DNA of 64,000 bases from Macropodus opercularis (taxonomy: Eukaryota > Chordata > Actinopteri > Anabantiformes > Osphronemidae): NCBI GenBank assembly GCA_030770545.1, contig JAUCMP010000028.1, forward strand, positions 13,039,501 through 13,103,500, given 5' to 3'. Shown one piece after another: positions 10,925-21,837 of this stretch (its first letter is position 1; every line of letters begins with the position of its first letter). The position numbers were made by a program, and so were the translations under genes. The notes under the pieces are model-generated. The model was given only the letters and a program-made list of their open reading frames with translations, searched no databases and was not told the origin of the DNA.

Positions 10925-11240
10925 GACCCAGTGTTTTGTCTGTCCAGCAGGAAGCGTTTGTCCAGCTCAGTGTCACCTGGAGCCTCTGGTTGATGTCACA
11001 CGTCTGACAGAGGGATGGAGAAAGGACGGAGCCGTTGTGCATATGTATAAAAGTCATGGAGACAAGGAAGATTCTCAGGATGAGAAAATCAGAGGCAGAA
11101 CTTCGCTCTTTCCACACAGGAAACATTTCACTCAAATTGACCAACGTGACTGAAACTGATGAAGGAAGTTACACCTGCTTTGTTCCCAAACTGCAAAGTC
11201 AGGTCAGGAGAGGAAACGTGGAGCTGAGTTTTATATCTTC
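10925..11240 (+). pseudogene. V-set Ig exon, butyrophilin/B7-like, frameshifted (copy 1)
   Basis: A polypyrimidine tract and TTCCTTGTAG acceptor precede an exon-like stretch. One frame reads VDVTRLTEGWRKDGAVVHMY and on to RGRTSLF. A second frame continues with NISLKLTNVTETDEGSYTCF and VPKLQSQVRRGNVELSF. Together these are the C strand with Trp and the D-x-G-x-Y-x-C motif of a V-type Ig domain, as in fish butyrophilin-like and B7-like receptors. The frame changes near 11110, and no GT donor sits at the expected end. No leader or membrane exon is recognised nearby, so I call a pseudogene exon. The same state is found in copy 2. Confidence 0.55.
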
Positions 11241-11485
11241 AACATGTTGTCTTCAGGACATGTTATCCTCTAAGAGCTGTTACAACCCATAAGCCCCATT
11301 TTGTGCATAGGTTAGTAAAAGACAGACCCAAATGAAAATGGTTGAAGTTCCTATTGTACATTATGGAGCAAATGACGCCTCCATCTAATGTAGCAGCAGA
11401 ACTGTCAAGAAAAGTCACCACAGGAGCTGAACACTCAGATCTGTTTCTGATGAAACACGTAACTTCACTCTGTTCCACGTTTGAT

Positions 11486-11522
11486 GTCTATCTATCTATC
11501 TATCTGTCTGTCTATCTATCTA

Positions 11523-11566
<44 letters not shown>
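11486..11566. repeat. (TCTA)n/(TCTG)n microsatellite (copy 1)
   Basis: This compound tetranucleotide run alternates TCTA and TCTG blocks. In copy 2 (30667-30720) the same site is a pure TCTA run. Confidence 0.95.
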
Positions 11567-11907
11567 TACATCTATACCTATATCTCCTTCGTCCTATCAG
11601 TAATGGTGCCACCAGACAGGAAGTGAAACTACACAATTAACCATAAGCTTAAACCAAACCAAAACAAACCAGAAAAAAAAAATAGTGGCTCCTACAATAA
11701 CACTCAAATCTTCGTCTGGTTCTGGATGCTTCCTTCCTCCATCTTCTCCTCTTCGCTCTTGATTCCAGCTTCTCGTTTCAAGACGCTGCGAGTAGAAGAT
11801 CGCTTGGATTCAGCTCGAGCTGCGGGAAGAGCACAGACAGTAAATGCTGATCCAGCCTTTCAGACAGATTTTACTGAGGCTCATGCACCTTGGGCCCACT
11901 TCCGGTA

Positions 11908-13292
11908 TCAGGCCAGGATGAGGATGAAGGTGTAGAGGACGAGCAGCAGGACGCTGAGCAGCGCAGTGGTGAGATCAGTGGTAGGGACCTCAGTGGTCTG
12001 AGCTCGGCCTGGGAGGAAACAGACATTAGTGCGTTAACGAGAGCCACCACCGGTTTATTCTAAGGTTCATTTCAGTGTTTACTCTTGACGCTCAGCCATG
12101 TGTGCGGAGACTTTCCCCCCGAGGGGTGTTCACACTGGTAGAAGCCTTCATCAGACGTGGACATGGACGGGAGCAGCGGGGAAATGTGAAGTCGACGCAG
12201 CGTCTTCGTCTTCTTTGTAGGAAGACACACAGGTTCGCCCTCAGACACCGGAAGCGCCGGACTGTGCAGAATCACAGCACCGTCTAGAACAAAGACCATC
12301 CAGCCATGAACACGCTCACCTCCAACCAAACCATGATGAGTGAGTCGGGTTTACTTGTCACGGTGATGTTGACGCTGTTGCTGCGGTCTCCGCTCGCGGA
12401 CTCACACCAGTAGACTCCAGTGTCTGACTGGTCCGAGTCCTCGATGGTGCAGGTCGTGTCCGTGGGGATGGCCCAGCCGAACTGGCACCGCTGGGCCGTC
12501 TGCCTGGACGTGTTCCTCCTCACCACCCAGCTGCTCTGGCTTCCTGAGCAGCTCAGGGTGATTTCCTCGTACCAAAAGAAAAGGGACCTGTCAGGACTGA
12601 TGCTCAGTTTGGCTGCAAGGAGTCAGACAGTTAGAAGTTATGTTACCTGAAAGCAGCTTAGAGCAGGTTTCTCTACACATCAGCATCCTCCTACCACCTG
12701 CTAGAGAAAAGCAGAGCTCACCCTCATCAGCACTGAGGCCCAGAGTCACACCTGCAAAACACAGACGAAGGCGTCGGTCAGCGAAAGAGCAGAGCTGGAA
12801 CAACCATCGACTGGATGCTATGAAGCAAACGCACTGAGCTGCAGACTCAGCCTCTGACAAACCTTCATGTTTGCTCTAGTTTAACTTCCTGTCGCATTAG
12901 ATTCAAGTCAGTGACGGATGTTTGAACGGAAATCGATCCATCCTGAACCCAGAGTGACCAAACCTGCAGCTCTCACCTCACACAAGCATCCATTTGTTTT
13001 TCAGTAGCTCAAAGGGTCCAGTTTCACTGCTCGTTTACTTTTAGCTTCACTAAAACTGTGACTAAATTAAAACACTGACCTGATCCAGTCTCTGTCCTCA
13101 GTGGTTTAACTTTGCTTTCTCTGTTTTCTTACATGTTCCTGTGGATTCAGATGTGATTCCCAAAGGATCCGTCAACAACCAGACGTCTGTGTGTGTTTGG
13201 TGGATGAGTGGAGCAGAGCAGAGAGCAGGTGGAATCATGAGGAAGCAAGGAGGCGACTTACAGAGCAGAAGGCAGAGAGACGACATCTCCAT
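11908..13292 (-). pseudogene. Fc-receptor-like Ig gene, copy 1, damaged in Ig2
   Basis: Five minus-strand exons fit together in phase 1. Exon 1 (13262-13292) starts MEMSSLCLLL. A 30-bp mini-exon (12722-12751) completes a signal peptide. The Ig1 exon (12355-12612) has ITLSCSG and SDTGVYWCES. The Ig2 exon (12083-12283) has ILHSPALPVSEGEP and SDEGFYQCEH. The last exon (11908-12008) has a membrane segment around LLSVLLLVLYTF and stops right after it, so there is no cytoplasmic tail. The leader/mini-exon/Ig/Ig/TM plan is that of fish Fc-receptor-like genes. Relative to copy 2, about 55 bp plus a smaller change are missing in Ig2 (12170-12240), removing the first Ig cysteine region and shifting the frame. 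Ig1 is intact. Confidence 0.7.
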
Positions 13293-16200
13293 CCTGTGTC
13301 AATGTCAAATGTCCTCTCACAGCGGCTGCAGTTCACCACATCCGTAGCGCAGGAAACTAGTCACTGCTCAGTGCAAACAGTGTAAACTTCAGCTTTAACA
13401 AATGTAAACGCGTGAAATGCATCTGGTGCATCATCATTGAACCTCAATTCATCAGCAGAAAACAAAATCATAGGAAAATACTTTGCATTGAATCTAATTA
13501 TTCACTTGTTATCTCACTATTGTTGCTGCTCTCACTTACTGTAGTTTGAAGATTGATCCCTAAATGTTTCCAGATAAAGTCCTAAAATTCTCCAGCCCTG
13601 TTTTAATCAATGTGAACGTCGTTACTGGTAAAAGCAGAAGCTCAGGTTTAGTCAGAAACAGGAAATGAAATGAAACAAGACCTGAAAACAAACAAAAGAC
13701 AAACACATCAGTGGATTTTATAGAAGCCGTGCGTTAAAACAACCTGAGACACAAACAACTGGAGAAGAGCAAACATGCAGTCATGATATTAGAGCCATGA
13801 TTAGACGCAGAGATGTTTCTGAGTGTGACAGGAAATGTGCAATATTTATCAACTTAAAATAGAACGTAGTGAAACTGCATGAAAACCTTGCTGCCTTCAT
13901 CTTCAAGCCACAGACACCAGGAGCTTCTCTCCGTCTATGATCGTACATGAGTCCGACAGCTTTGACCAGAGGAACAGATCAGAGACTGGAGAGCGATCAG
14001 ACCGACTGTTCAGCCATCAGAGGAGTTGAAGCAGTGGAGCTGCTGGTCCTGACGTCCACTTGTTGATCTGGACCCTGAGAAGAGACAAACAGAAGTCATG
14101 GAAATTACAACTAAGATTTAACACACTGCTGTGAAGAAAAAGGATAAAATACAAATAGAAGAACGACTGAACACCAACAAAAGAAAGAATCAAACCTGAG
14201 CCTCTGTCACCAAACTGAACATTTCTGCTCCTTCCAGAACTCAACAACAGCTTTGTTCATTCTGGAGGATGATGAAATGGATCTGAGCCACATCTGATCT
14301 CTGACCAACAACAGCACCTGCTGCACCGTGAGGTTGGACTACGACACCAGTCACAGCGTCTCAGAGACTGAAAACCACATCTGGCTACCAGCCAACAACC
14401 AGCTGACACTCAGTAAACAACAACAACTACAACACAACAATCCACTCACCTGTCAATCAGTTAGACAAGAAAAGTTAGAGAAGAGTCTCAGCAAACACTC
14501 ACCACACTCTCTGTCACCAAACTCCCAGCATGCACTCAGAGAGACACACACATATCTGATCTTTGACCCTGAGATGCACAGTTTTCTGTAAAGTTTTCTT
14601 TTAAACCGTTTTTGTTTGGTGCAACTGTAACAGCCTTTAAAAGCATTAAGATAAGTTATAGTTTCCCTAATTATTGGTTGCCTTTTAACAAATGCATTTA
14701 AAGGTAGAAGCTCAGCAGAATAAACAACAGAGACTGAACAAAAGGAATAAACATGATCCGTCTTCTGTTTTTAGTGCGTCAGGAAAATGGGAAATGAGTC
14801 TGACCTCAGTTTTCAGTAGTTCATGTTGATCCATGTTCTGTCAACAGCGTCTCTGCTTCTATGCTTTGAGACAGAAGAGGAGGAAAAATAAACAGTTTGA
14901 ATGATTGAATGACAATTAACCAGAAACTGCTGAATATCTAATCCAACGGACTGAACCGTAGCTAATACTTTGCGTTGATACGAGACATCGGTGCAGGACC
15001 TGAAACACTAATCAGTAATACAGTAACAGTAATAGTAGTAATCTAATTGTCATGTAGGACGTAAATGTTTAATCGGAATAAAAATGTTTTGGTGAATATT
15101 AGAAACCTTCTCTGTGCATTTCTGCGTTAATGTTGCAACACTCAAAAAGAAAGAGAAAGTAAAGACTCATTTAACCCTGTAACACATGAAAAAATTGTCA
15201 GAAAATTCTAATTTTTTGGAACTGAGATGTTTTTTGAACTATTTAAGAAAATCAACAAAAAAAATATTTCCATATCATTTTGTTTCTGAGATTTTTGGTA
15301 TCACATATGATTTTGGCAACTTTTTTCTCATGACAGTATTAACTTTAGATACAAAAAAACAGAACAGAACAGAACAAAAACAAAGCACAACCAATACAAG
15401 CATCACTGTAGCTGCTGTAGCTGCAGCAGATTCTGTTGGGTTCTGCAGAGTTATACTGGACAGGAGAAGCTGTGTCCCTGCGTCTGCCTGTGTGGTGCTG
15501 ACCTGTTATGTGTTATGTTATAATAGAATACAAAATATAATAAAACAGGACATTTATTAGTAGGACTTAATTTTTCATGCGTGCACTATGTTTGTCTGAC
15601 TGTATGTTAATATTGCAATGAACATACTACATAGCAACTATAGTTTTACACACTAGACACAAGTTGCTGTGTTGCTTATGGTTATGTTTCCATACACGAG
15701 CTGGTACCTTTGCCATCTGCACATCTGGACATACTGAGCAGCATTTGACTGCCTGCTGTGTTGCTGGCTCTCCTCTCTCTCTGAGTCATATCTCTCCTCC
15801 TCTTCTTCCTGCTCTTGTTCTTCTTCGTCCCTCTCTGGTGCTGTTAGACACTATGTGGCTGCAAGTGACACAAGGTGAGAATCGTTAGGTTCACCTTAGT
15901 GATGGTTTTCTGGGAGGTAGTTATGATTCCAAACGGGCCTGGGGAAAGTTACATTAGCACATCAGGACTCTCCTGGTTGTGACCGGATACTGGCTGTGCT
16001 TGATTTTATGCCACATAATACATGTCATTAAAAGAATAAATAAACACACACACACTGATGTAGCAATTTCATTGTTTGAACATATTCAAAAAGGTTGGAT
16101 TCAGTGCCATCTAGTGGTAGAATGATGAACTGCGCAGTGGGAAGTAGCAACACACCAGAAGGATGTGCTGTATAATACTGTAGAGTTTAGTTTACTTTGT

Positions 16201-17160
16201 TTTGGCGTTTAATGCTGTTGTTACTGACGTCTTTTAACTGGAAGAGCAAAAATGTTAACTAGCCCTGTACGATCAAAGTCTCTGCTTAGTCTTAGTCTCT
16301 GTACCTCTGTGCTGGAGGTCAAACAGCTGAACCACCAGCAGCTCTGCCTTGTCTCTGAGCTTCTCTTCTGGTGTAGGACGCCAGCAGGAAGCAGAGCTCA
16401 CCCTTGTACTTCTCAGTATTTTTCAGTGGCTGCTCTATGCTCATCATCTGCAGATCAGAAAAAAACACAGACAATCCTGACAGGACACATTTTGCTGGGA
16501 TGTGCAACAGCTCCCCAGCCTCTTTGTGTTTTTCTCTTTTGGTCATGTCAAATATTACATTCTGCCTCCTACCTGGAAAAGAGGTCGCTCGTGTTTGTTC
16601 CTCTGTCCTGTGCTCTGCTGTTTCCTCAGCTGTTTCCATCACCTGCACCATGAGTTCAAAGCTCCAACCAGTCTGTGAAGGTGAACTTGAACTTCAACCC
16701 AGTGAGACGTGTTATTTTCTCTGTGTGCTGTGTTGGCTTCAGAGTCCTGCTGCTGCCTGGATCAGAACTTGCTCTGCTTGAAAAAAGCTTAATTTCCAGG
16801 AACAACAGTGTGGTTAGGTTTCCAGGAGAAAAGCTCAAGTTTTACAGACAGATTCAGGAAAAATGGCTGCATAAAAAAACATAATTTAAGTATAGGAAGT
16901 TGGTTTGAGTTGAAGGATTTGATGTTGATATGAAAAAACAACAACATAGATATTTCTAATCGTTGCTAAATGTCACAGCAGGTCACAGTGAAACACAAAG
17001 ACAAAGAGCGGGATCCTCTCCTACATGTAGTGAAGTTGTGCTGGTCAATTATCTGCTGTTAAAATTAATCATTTAGATCCTTTAGATGAAAATGAGTTTG
17101 AACATGTTCATGTTTTTACATCGTCCTCGCTGGAATGTTGACCCTTCCGCCCTTAACGTA
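13293..17160. other. No gene seen; conserved between copies
   Basis: This stretch contains short open frames but no recognisable domain, and its first part would be upstream flank of the Fc-receptor-like gene. The part from 15374 onward recurs in copies 2 (about 39360) and 3 (44284). A block at 16300-16900 is pyrimidine-rich on the plus strand and has long frames on both strands in all copies, without a family I recognise. Confidence 0.45.
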
Positions 17161-17174
17161 GACCACGTCACATC

Positions 17175-17620
17175 TACGTCACATTATTGAGCTAACAGCA
17201 TAAGCGGCTATGGCGGCTAATGCTGCTGCTACTGTACAGGTTAGCATAGCAGGCTAATGCCGTTAGCACCATGCTACGAACCAACAGAAGCCGTTTAAAA
17301 CACATTACTGGGAGTCTACAGCATGTTGAATAAAACATGGACGTAACTACTGATGAACATGACGAGCTCACACCTGGAAAGAGACTAGTTTCACCTGAAA
17401 GATGAGCGAACACAGCTTCCTCATGTCATGTGTGGAAGTAGTGCAACAGGAAGCGACCGCACTTCAACAGAAGCCGCAGCATAGAGCTCCCTCTGCTGGA
17501 CGAGCTCTGACACTACGTCTATTTGGAATAATGAGTCTGATGCAGAACTTAGAAGAGAGCACGTTCTGTCTGAACCCACCTGTGTTTCATGTGAATAAAT
17601 GTTCTGGAACATGTGATTGA
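17175..17620 (+). other. Candidate small transcription unit with CRE-like sites (copy 1)
   Basis: Two CACGTCA/TACGTCA elements (17165-17181) resemble CREB/ATF sites. They precede ATG at 17210, which opens ten codons (MAANAAATVQ) ending in CAG and a GT donor at 17240. Downstream, ATG at 17402 opens a 72-codon frame (MSEHSFLMSC...) whose predicted peptide is the same in all three copies. An AATAAA lies near 17596, inside the end of that frame. No domain is visible. Conservation may simply reflect recent duplication. A real small gene is possible but unproven. Confidence 0.22.
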
Positions 17621-18720
17621 CAGGTTTTACTGATTCTTTCCATGATGAATATCTAAAGACAGCGACCTCTCAAAGAACGAGCAACTGCAGGAGGTTGCAA
17701 ACCTGGAAAAGCATCACAAGCAAACAAAGCTTAAGTCTGGTGATGTCACAGGCTAAATTCAGCTACTGCAAAAAAGTGTTTGCATAGAGATATGAATTAT
17801 ATACAGTGATGGTCACTGAGCAGGTCATTTATTAACAGAGAGATGATATTTTATAGAGCACATTTCATTATTTTATTGTTACTTTGTTCTGTCTTGATGT
17901 TTATTAAATTCCTGTGACGAATTCTGTTGTTGTCAGAGATGTTCCAACTAAGATGAATTCAGTCAGACACAGAGTAAGGTTCAAATAATTAAACATGAAT
18001 ACATCAGGATCCGATATATCAGGCACACGTTTCCAAGCATGGAGCTGCTGAGGAGACCAACTTATCGTCACAAGTTTTGTTAGATACAAAACAACAACCC
18101 AAAACCAAATGAGCTAAATAATGACACATTTCTGGAAACCTCTTAAATTATCAGCGTGCGCGTGATGTAGCCACAACAGGCCAGACTGAAGGGAGAAGCC
18201 CCTAAAGCAAACAATAAGAAAAGGCTGATGTGCAAGCACCAGGAAAGAAGAAAGCAAAGGCCTGGTGAGGTCAAGAGGTCACCAGAGAAGAAGGCTTGAA
18301 TGAATGAAGGCTTTTCTGTCAAGTCTAGATTCTACAACATGTTCATCTGTCAGATGAATATAAGTCCTCAGATGTAACTACCTGGAAATAAAAGCCTAAA
18401 TGTTGGTGACGCTTCTTCTAGGTGAGATTGTCTGAGAATTGAATCACGGTAACTGGACGTCTTCCTTTGCAGCAGATCTACTACTACTGCAAAGGAAATG
18501 GTTTAAAGTGGTTTAAAGCGCTTCAAGGAATCAAAATCATGTCATCATTATATAATAAACAGTGTGACATGAAGAGTAACTACGGGAACGTACGGCACAA
18601 ACCAAAATAATACGAATATTATTATTTTATGTGATTATTATATAAAACTACGATTATTCTAATGAAGATAACTGTCACACGTCCAGTCATTCCACTGACT
18701 GAGGGGCTCTGTGAGTCCAT
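17621..18720. other. No gene seen
   Basis: A/T-rich flank with no credible ORF. Copy 2 has replaced or lost part of this stretch (near 41990-42300), while copy 3 keeps it. Confidence 0.5.
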
Positions 18721-18736
18721 CCAGCAGGGGGCGCTG
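18721..18736 (+). promoter_or_regulatory. CTCF-like motif upstream of gene X (copy 1/2 junction)
   Basis: CCAGCAGGGGGCGCTG fits the vertebrate CTCF core consensus at nearly every position. It lies about 315 bp upstream of the TATA box at 19050. The same 16 bases occur at 42888 and 47249 in the same position relative to the promoter. Confidence 0.6.
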
Positions 18737-18994
18737 TAACAGCAGCACTGCTGGGTGCAGCTGATGCTGGAGCCTGAATCATTGGTGGCTGATGAAGGCC
18801 CAGCACGAGCAGCGGTCAGAAGGAAGCAGCTACGCCTGGACTGACTTTCACCGGAACCAACGACTTCAACTCGTGTGTTTTCAGCCGGAGTTACCGCCAC
18901 AGCAACTAGCTGCAGTTTCACCGTTTGCCAGTAAGGAGCGTTTATAAAACCCAGCGACGCAAACGACGATTAGCAGCAGACATTAGCTCACACC

Positions 18995-19056
18995 TGACGC
19001 ACGTGCGTCAGTGGCTGCCATGGAAACGGAGCGACGACCCAGGCCAGGCTATATAA
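18995..19056 (+). promoter_or_regulatory. Gene X promoter: 16-bp palindrome and TATA box
   Basis: TGACGCACGTGCGTCA (18995-19010) is a perfect palindrome combining a central CACGTG E-box with TGACG half sites on both sides. Thirty-nine bases further on is TATATAA (19050-19056), giving an expected start near 19081. Both elements are retained in copies 2 (43162-43223) and 3 (47521-47582). A bHLH-leucine-zipper or CREB/ATF factor would be a natural ligand, by inference only. Confidence 0.6.
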
Positions 19057-19080
19057 GGCTGCAGACGCCTGGTTCCCACC

Positions 19081-19274
19081 AGGCTGCTGGACGCTGACCT
19101 ACACTAAACTTTGGGAAAGCTAAAGCTAACAGCAGCTAACGAAAGCGCTCGGACACTGATCCCAACCTCTTGGAAAGCGACCACTCATCTACTGGACTCA
19201 AACCCACCGGAGCATCTGCTGAGACCAGGCCCCAGAGCAGCGGCGAGTGACCGACAACCACGCCCCCTTGGCAG
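19081..19274 (+). other. Gene X non-coding exon 1 (for the gene at 20192)
   Basis: The exon is bounded by the predicted start about 30 bases after the TATA box and by a strong donor, CCCTTGGCAG/GTGAGC at 19274/19275. It contains no ATG, as expected for a 5' leader. The intron would run to the TTTCTAAG acceptor at 20190, about 0.92 kb, and I see no other gene in it. Confidence 0.5.
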
Positions 19275-19801
19275 GTGAGCGAAGACCTGCTGCTGGTCTG
19301 TTAGCCTCCATTAGCAGCAGCCATTGAAGCTCTTTAAAAGCAGAGGAATTTCCTCATCTGAAGCGGGAGACACGTTTAATGGCTTTATTATTATTCACCG
19401 CTAACATGGCTTTAAACGTGTGGATTAATTATGAATAATTTGGCAAAGGTGTAGATTATAAAAGTTATTTGGGGTTTTAAAAATTCCTAAAATGCGTTTC
19501 GTGGTCACCATGGAGACGCGGAGACGCCAGCACGCGCTCAGGCCCTTTTCTATGGTCGCTCCCTGACTGGACTGGTGCTGCTGATCAGTTCTGGTGGTGA
19601 CTGGAAAACATGCACTGAACTAGAGATTCCTGAAAACCAGAAGGGTTTGAATGGAAAGTTGGTCTAAATGTTACAAAGCTTTAATCAAACGAGCCCAATG
19701 AACTTTACACTAATTGATTTAGGAGAAACACGTGATTTATTGTTTGATTAGTTCTGAGCTTCATGTCTCCTACACAAACCGTGAGTTGATACTTATGTGA
19801 G

Positions 19802-19838
19802 TTATTATTATTATTATTATTATTAATAGTATTATTAT
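19802..19838. repeat. (TTA)n microsatellite
   Basis: Trinucleotide run inside the first intron of gene X, shorter in copy 3 (near 48311). Confidence 0.9.
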
Positions 19839-20191
19839 ATGTTTTGCATATACTTATGCATGATATGCAAAAATGCAATTTAGCAGTAAGTTATTTTACA
19901 GCAAGTTGGTTCTTAGTGAATAATTCATAAACATAATGTGAATTCGACATGAAAGGTAAAACAATGGACAATAGTGAAAGTTGTGACTTGATATTTTACT
20001 TGTGGCTCAAAATGACGATGAACGTTAACTGGCTGTGTTGTTGACACATGTTTGCAGTAACGGTTGCACCAGGCTCCTACAGTGACTTCGTCCATAACTG
20101 ACTTATGTCTGCTTTCCTCTGTCACCAACAAAGGATGTCCTGGGAAGTTGTTGCCGTACTAAGTGTTCTGGTGCTTTGTCCCTTTCTAAGG

Positions 20192-20737
20192 ATGGACGAG
20201 CTGTTCCTCAACGACCTGGACGACCGCGCAGAGGAAACCGACAGCGAGTGGGAAGACGATGACGATGAGGACGAGGACGTGTGGGAGGACGTAGTGGGCT
20301 GGGACGACTCCGATTCTGGTTATGGTTCCATGACCGAAGACGAGGACGACCTGCGCCCCCCTCCCCTCGTCCAGCAGTTGCCACCAGACTCCGGTCTGGA
20401 ACAGGAGGAACGGCCGGTTCCTGAGGTAAGTGTGGAACCGGCCGTTCCTCCTGTGGCTGCTGCTGGTCCTCCTCCTCCTCCTCCTCCTCTGGTCCCACCC
20501 AGGTCGCCTCTCTCTGCTCCCTCGACGTCAGGACTTCGGTCTGCGACGAAGAGGAGCAGGGAAGAGAGCGACCTGGAGCAGGTAAGTACAGCAGGTAAGA
20601 GGCAGCGTGTGGATGCTGAGGACGACCTCGAGGAACCTCAGCCGTCGACTTCGACGGGCCTCAGATCCTCTACACCCTGGATGCACTGGATGGGTCTTCA
20701 CCACACAGGCTGGACTGATGACAGCGACTCTGACTAG
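20192..20737 (+). CDS. Gene X, copy 2: acidic/proline-rich protein, 181 codons
   Basis: I take ATG at 20192, two bases after a pyrimidine-rich acceptor (GCTTTGTCCCTTTCTAAG), because a TATA promoter and untranslated exon 1 lie upstream. The frame is also open to ATG at 20135 and 20105, which would add a hydrophobic N-terminus. The protein starts MDELFLNDLDD, has a long Asp/Glu run, the DSGYGSMTEDEDD segment, a Pro-rich middle with seven prolines, basic TKRSR and GKRQR clusters, and an acidic DDSDSD end. It is probably intrinsically disordered and nuclear, by inference. Differences from copies 1 and 3 are in-frame (Asp/Glu and Pro repeat lengths) plus a few substitutions. I recognise no family. 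Confidence 0.6.
   Translation: MDELFLNDLDDRAEETDSEWEDDDDEDEDVWEDVVGWDDSDSGYGSMTEDEDDLRPPPLVQQLPPDSGLEQEERPVPEVSVEPAVPPVAAAGPPPPPPPLVPPRSPLSAPSTSGLRSATKRSREESDLEQVSTAGKRQRVDAEDDLEEPQPSTSTGLRSSTPWMHWMGLHHTGWTDDSDSD
20401..20454 (+). repeat. Perfect 21-bp inverted repeat inside gene X (copy 2)
   Basis: Arms 20401-20421 and 20434-20454 flank a 12-base loop carrying GAGGTAAGT. Identical to the structure at 163-216. Confidence 0.9.
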
Positions 20738-20922
20738 TTTAGTCAGAGTCCTGTCAGGCAAGTCTCAGCCTGGGAGGTTGAAGCGTGGAGACTTCCACCA
20801 GTGTCTCTAAGGTCTAGAGAATATGCTCCCTCTGAAACAGAGAGGAGCAGGTTAGAGGTTAGTGGTGAAGAGGTTGGTCCCAGATCCTTTATGTCCAGGT
20901 GGCGCTGGACTCGTTTTATCTA

Positions 20923-21290
20923 GAGTTAAGTTAAGTTACAGTAGGTTAAGTTAAGTTAAAGTAGTTTATGTTTAGTTAAGTTAAGTTACAGTAGGTTGAG
21001 TTAAGTTACAGTAGTTTATGTTTAGTTAAGTTAAGTTATGTTACAGTAGGTTGAGTTAAGTTTTTGTGTGTTAGTTAGGTTAAAGTTTATGCATATTTTG
21101 TTAAGTTAAGATAAATTAAGTTAAGTTAAGATAAGTTAAGTTAGGTTAAGTTAAATATATCGTTGGGTTAATAAAGATTAAGTTTCTGTGTAACAGGTTA
21201 GGTTAAGTTAACTTACATTTAATAAGTTAAGATAAATTGAGTTAGGTTTACTTAAGTTAAATGTTTTAAGTTAGGTGAAGATAAGTTAGG
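20923..21290. repeat. AAGTT-type tandem repeat (copy 2)
   Basis: Counterpart of 687-1070, with one block missing and an extra GTGAAGATAAGTTAG unit near its end. Confidence 0.85.
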
Positions 21291-21394
21291 TTCAGCTGAT
21301 GGGTTACTAAAGGTAAGTATCAGTTTTTTGTTGTACTTGTTTCAATGTACTGTTCATGTGATTTTAAGTTGACCTCACTAACGTTTGTGTTCTA

Positions 21395-21560
21395 GTTTTT
21401 CTCCTCCTTGAACCGACACCTTATCGCGGTGGAGGAGTTTGTGTGCCCGCGTGACCCTAGGAGCTGTGTTGTCAGGGCTAAACCCATGACAAACAGGTCC
21501 TAGGCGACGGGCCAGACTAAGAGCGGTTCATCTCTCTCAGTAGGAGCCGGTGCCATGTAG
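21395..21560. mobile_element. Dispersed teleost repeat fragment (copy 2)
   Basis: Counterpart of 1155-1320, with the same tentative assignment. Confidence 0.3.
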
Positions 21561-21837
21561 GTCGGTAGCAGCGGGAGGAGGCCCAGAGGAAGACCAGGAC
21601 TCACTGTCAGCCAGCCTGGGAAGGTTAAAGGTCATTACACCTGATGCTGACACGTGCTACTGATGGGGCTTTATTTAGTGCTTCGAGACATTTACACAAA
21701 GTCCTGAAAGAGAACTTTCTGAGCAGCTGGACTCTGTTGCAGCATCTTTTGCCTTTCGCTCCATAACCTCGGTTAATATCTATGTGTTGTTTCATGAGCA
21801 TTCCAGCCGCTGACACTCATCCTGTCTCTGCTTTCAG

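Larger units (their letters stand above)
1..20238. repeat. Segmental duplication, copy 1 (left-truncated)
   Basis: This block is repeated in the same order and orientation from 20239 onward: position 1 matches 20239 inside gene X, and the last bases of copy 1 run directly into copy 2, so the arrangement is tandem. Compared with copy 2 it lacks about 0.4 kb near 1991, about 0.3 kb near 2270 and about 0.35 kb near 3356. It keeps 2.07 kb (8212-10278) that copy 2 has lost, and it has no LTR retrotransposon. The start of the unit is arbitrary because the window opens inside it. Confidence 0.93.

Noticed and set aside
16252..16884. Long overlapping frames on both strands at 16252-16884 (also 40324-40924, 44711-45452)
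   Set aside because: No recognisable motif, frame lengths differ by indels between copies, and both strands are equally open, so no coding claim is made.
18622..18921. Minus-strand Ser/Cys-rich frame upstream of each gene X promoter
   Set aside because: It spans the CTCF-like motif and changes length and sequence freely between copies. No domain, and codon pattern not protein-like.
20105..20191. Upstream ATGs at 20105 and 20135 giving gene X a hydrophobic, signal-like N-terminus
   Set aside because: A pyrimidine-rich acceptor ends at 20190 immediately before ATG 20192, and the upstream codons would be intronic. It cannot be excluded without transcripts.
20208..20498. Minus-strand Glu/Pro/Arg-rich frame across gene X
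   Set aside because: Antisense shadow of the acidic and proline-rich codons. The plus strand has the promoter, leader exon, acceptor and donor signals.
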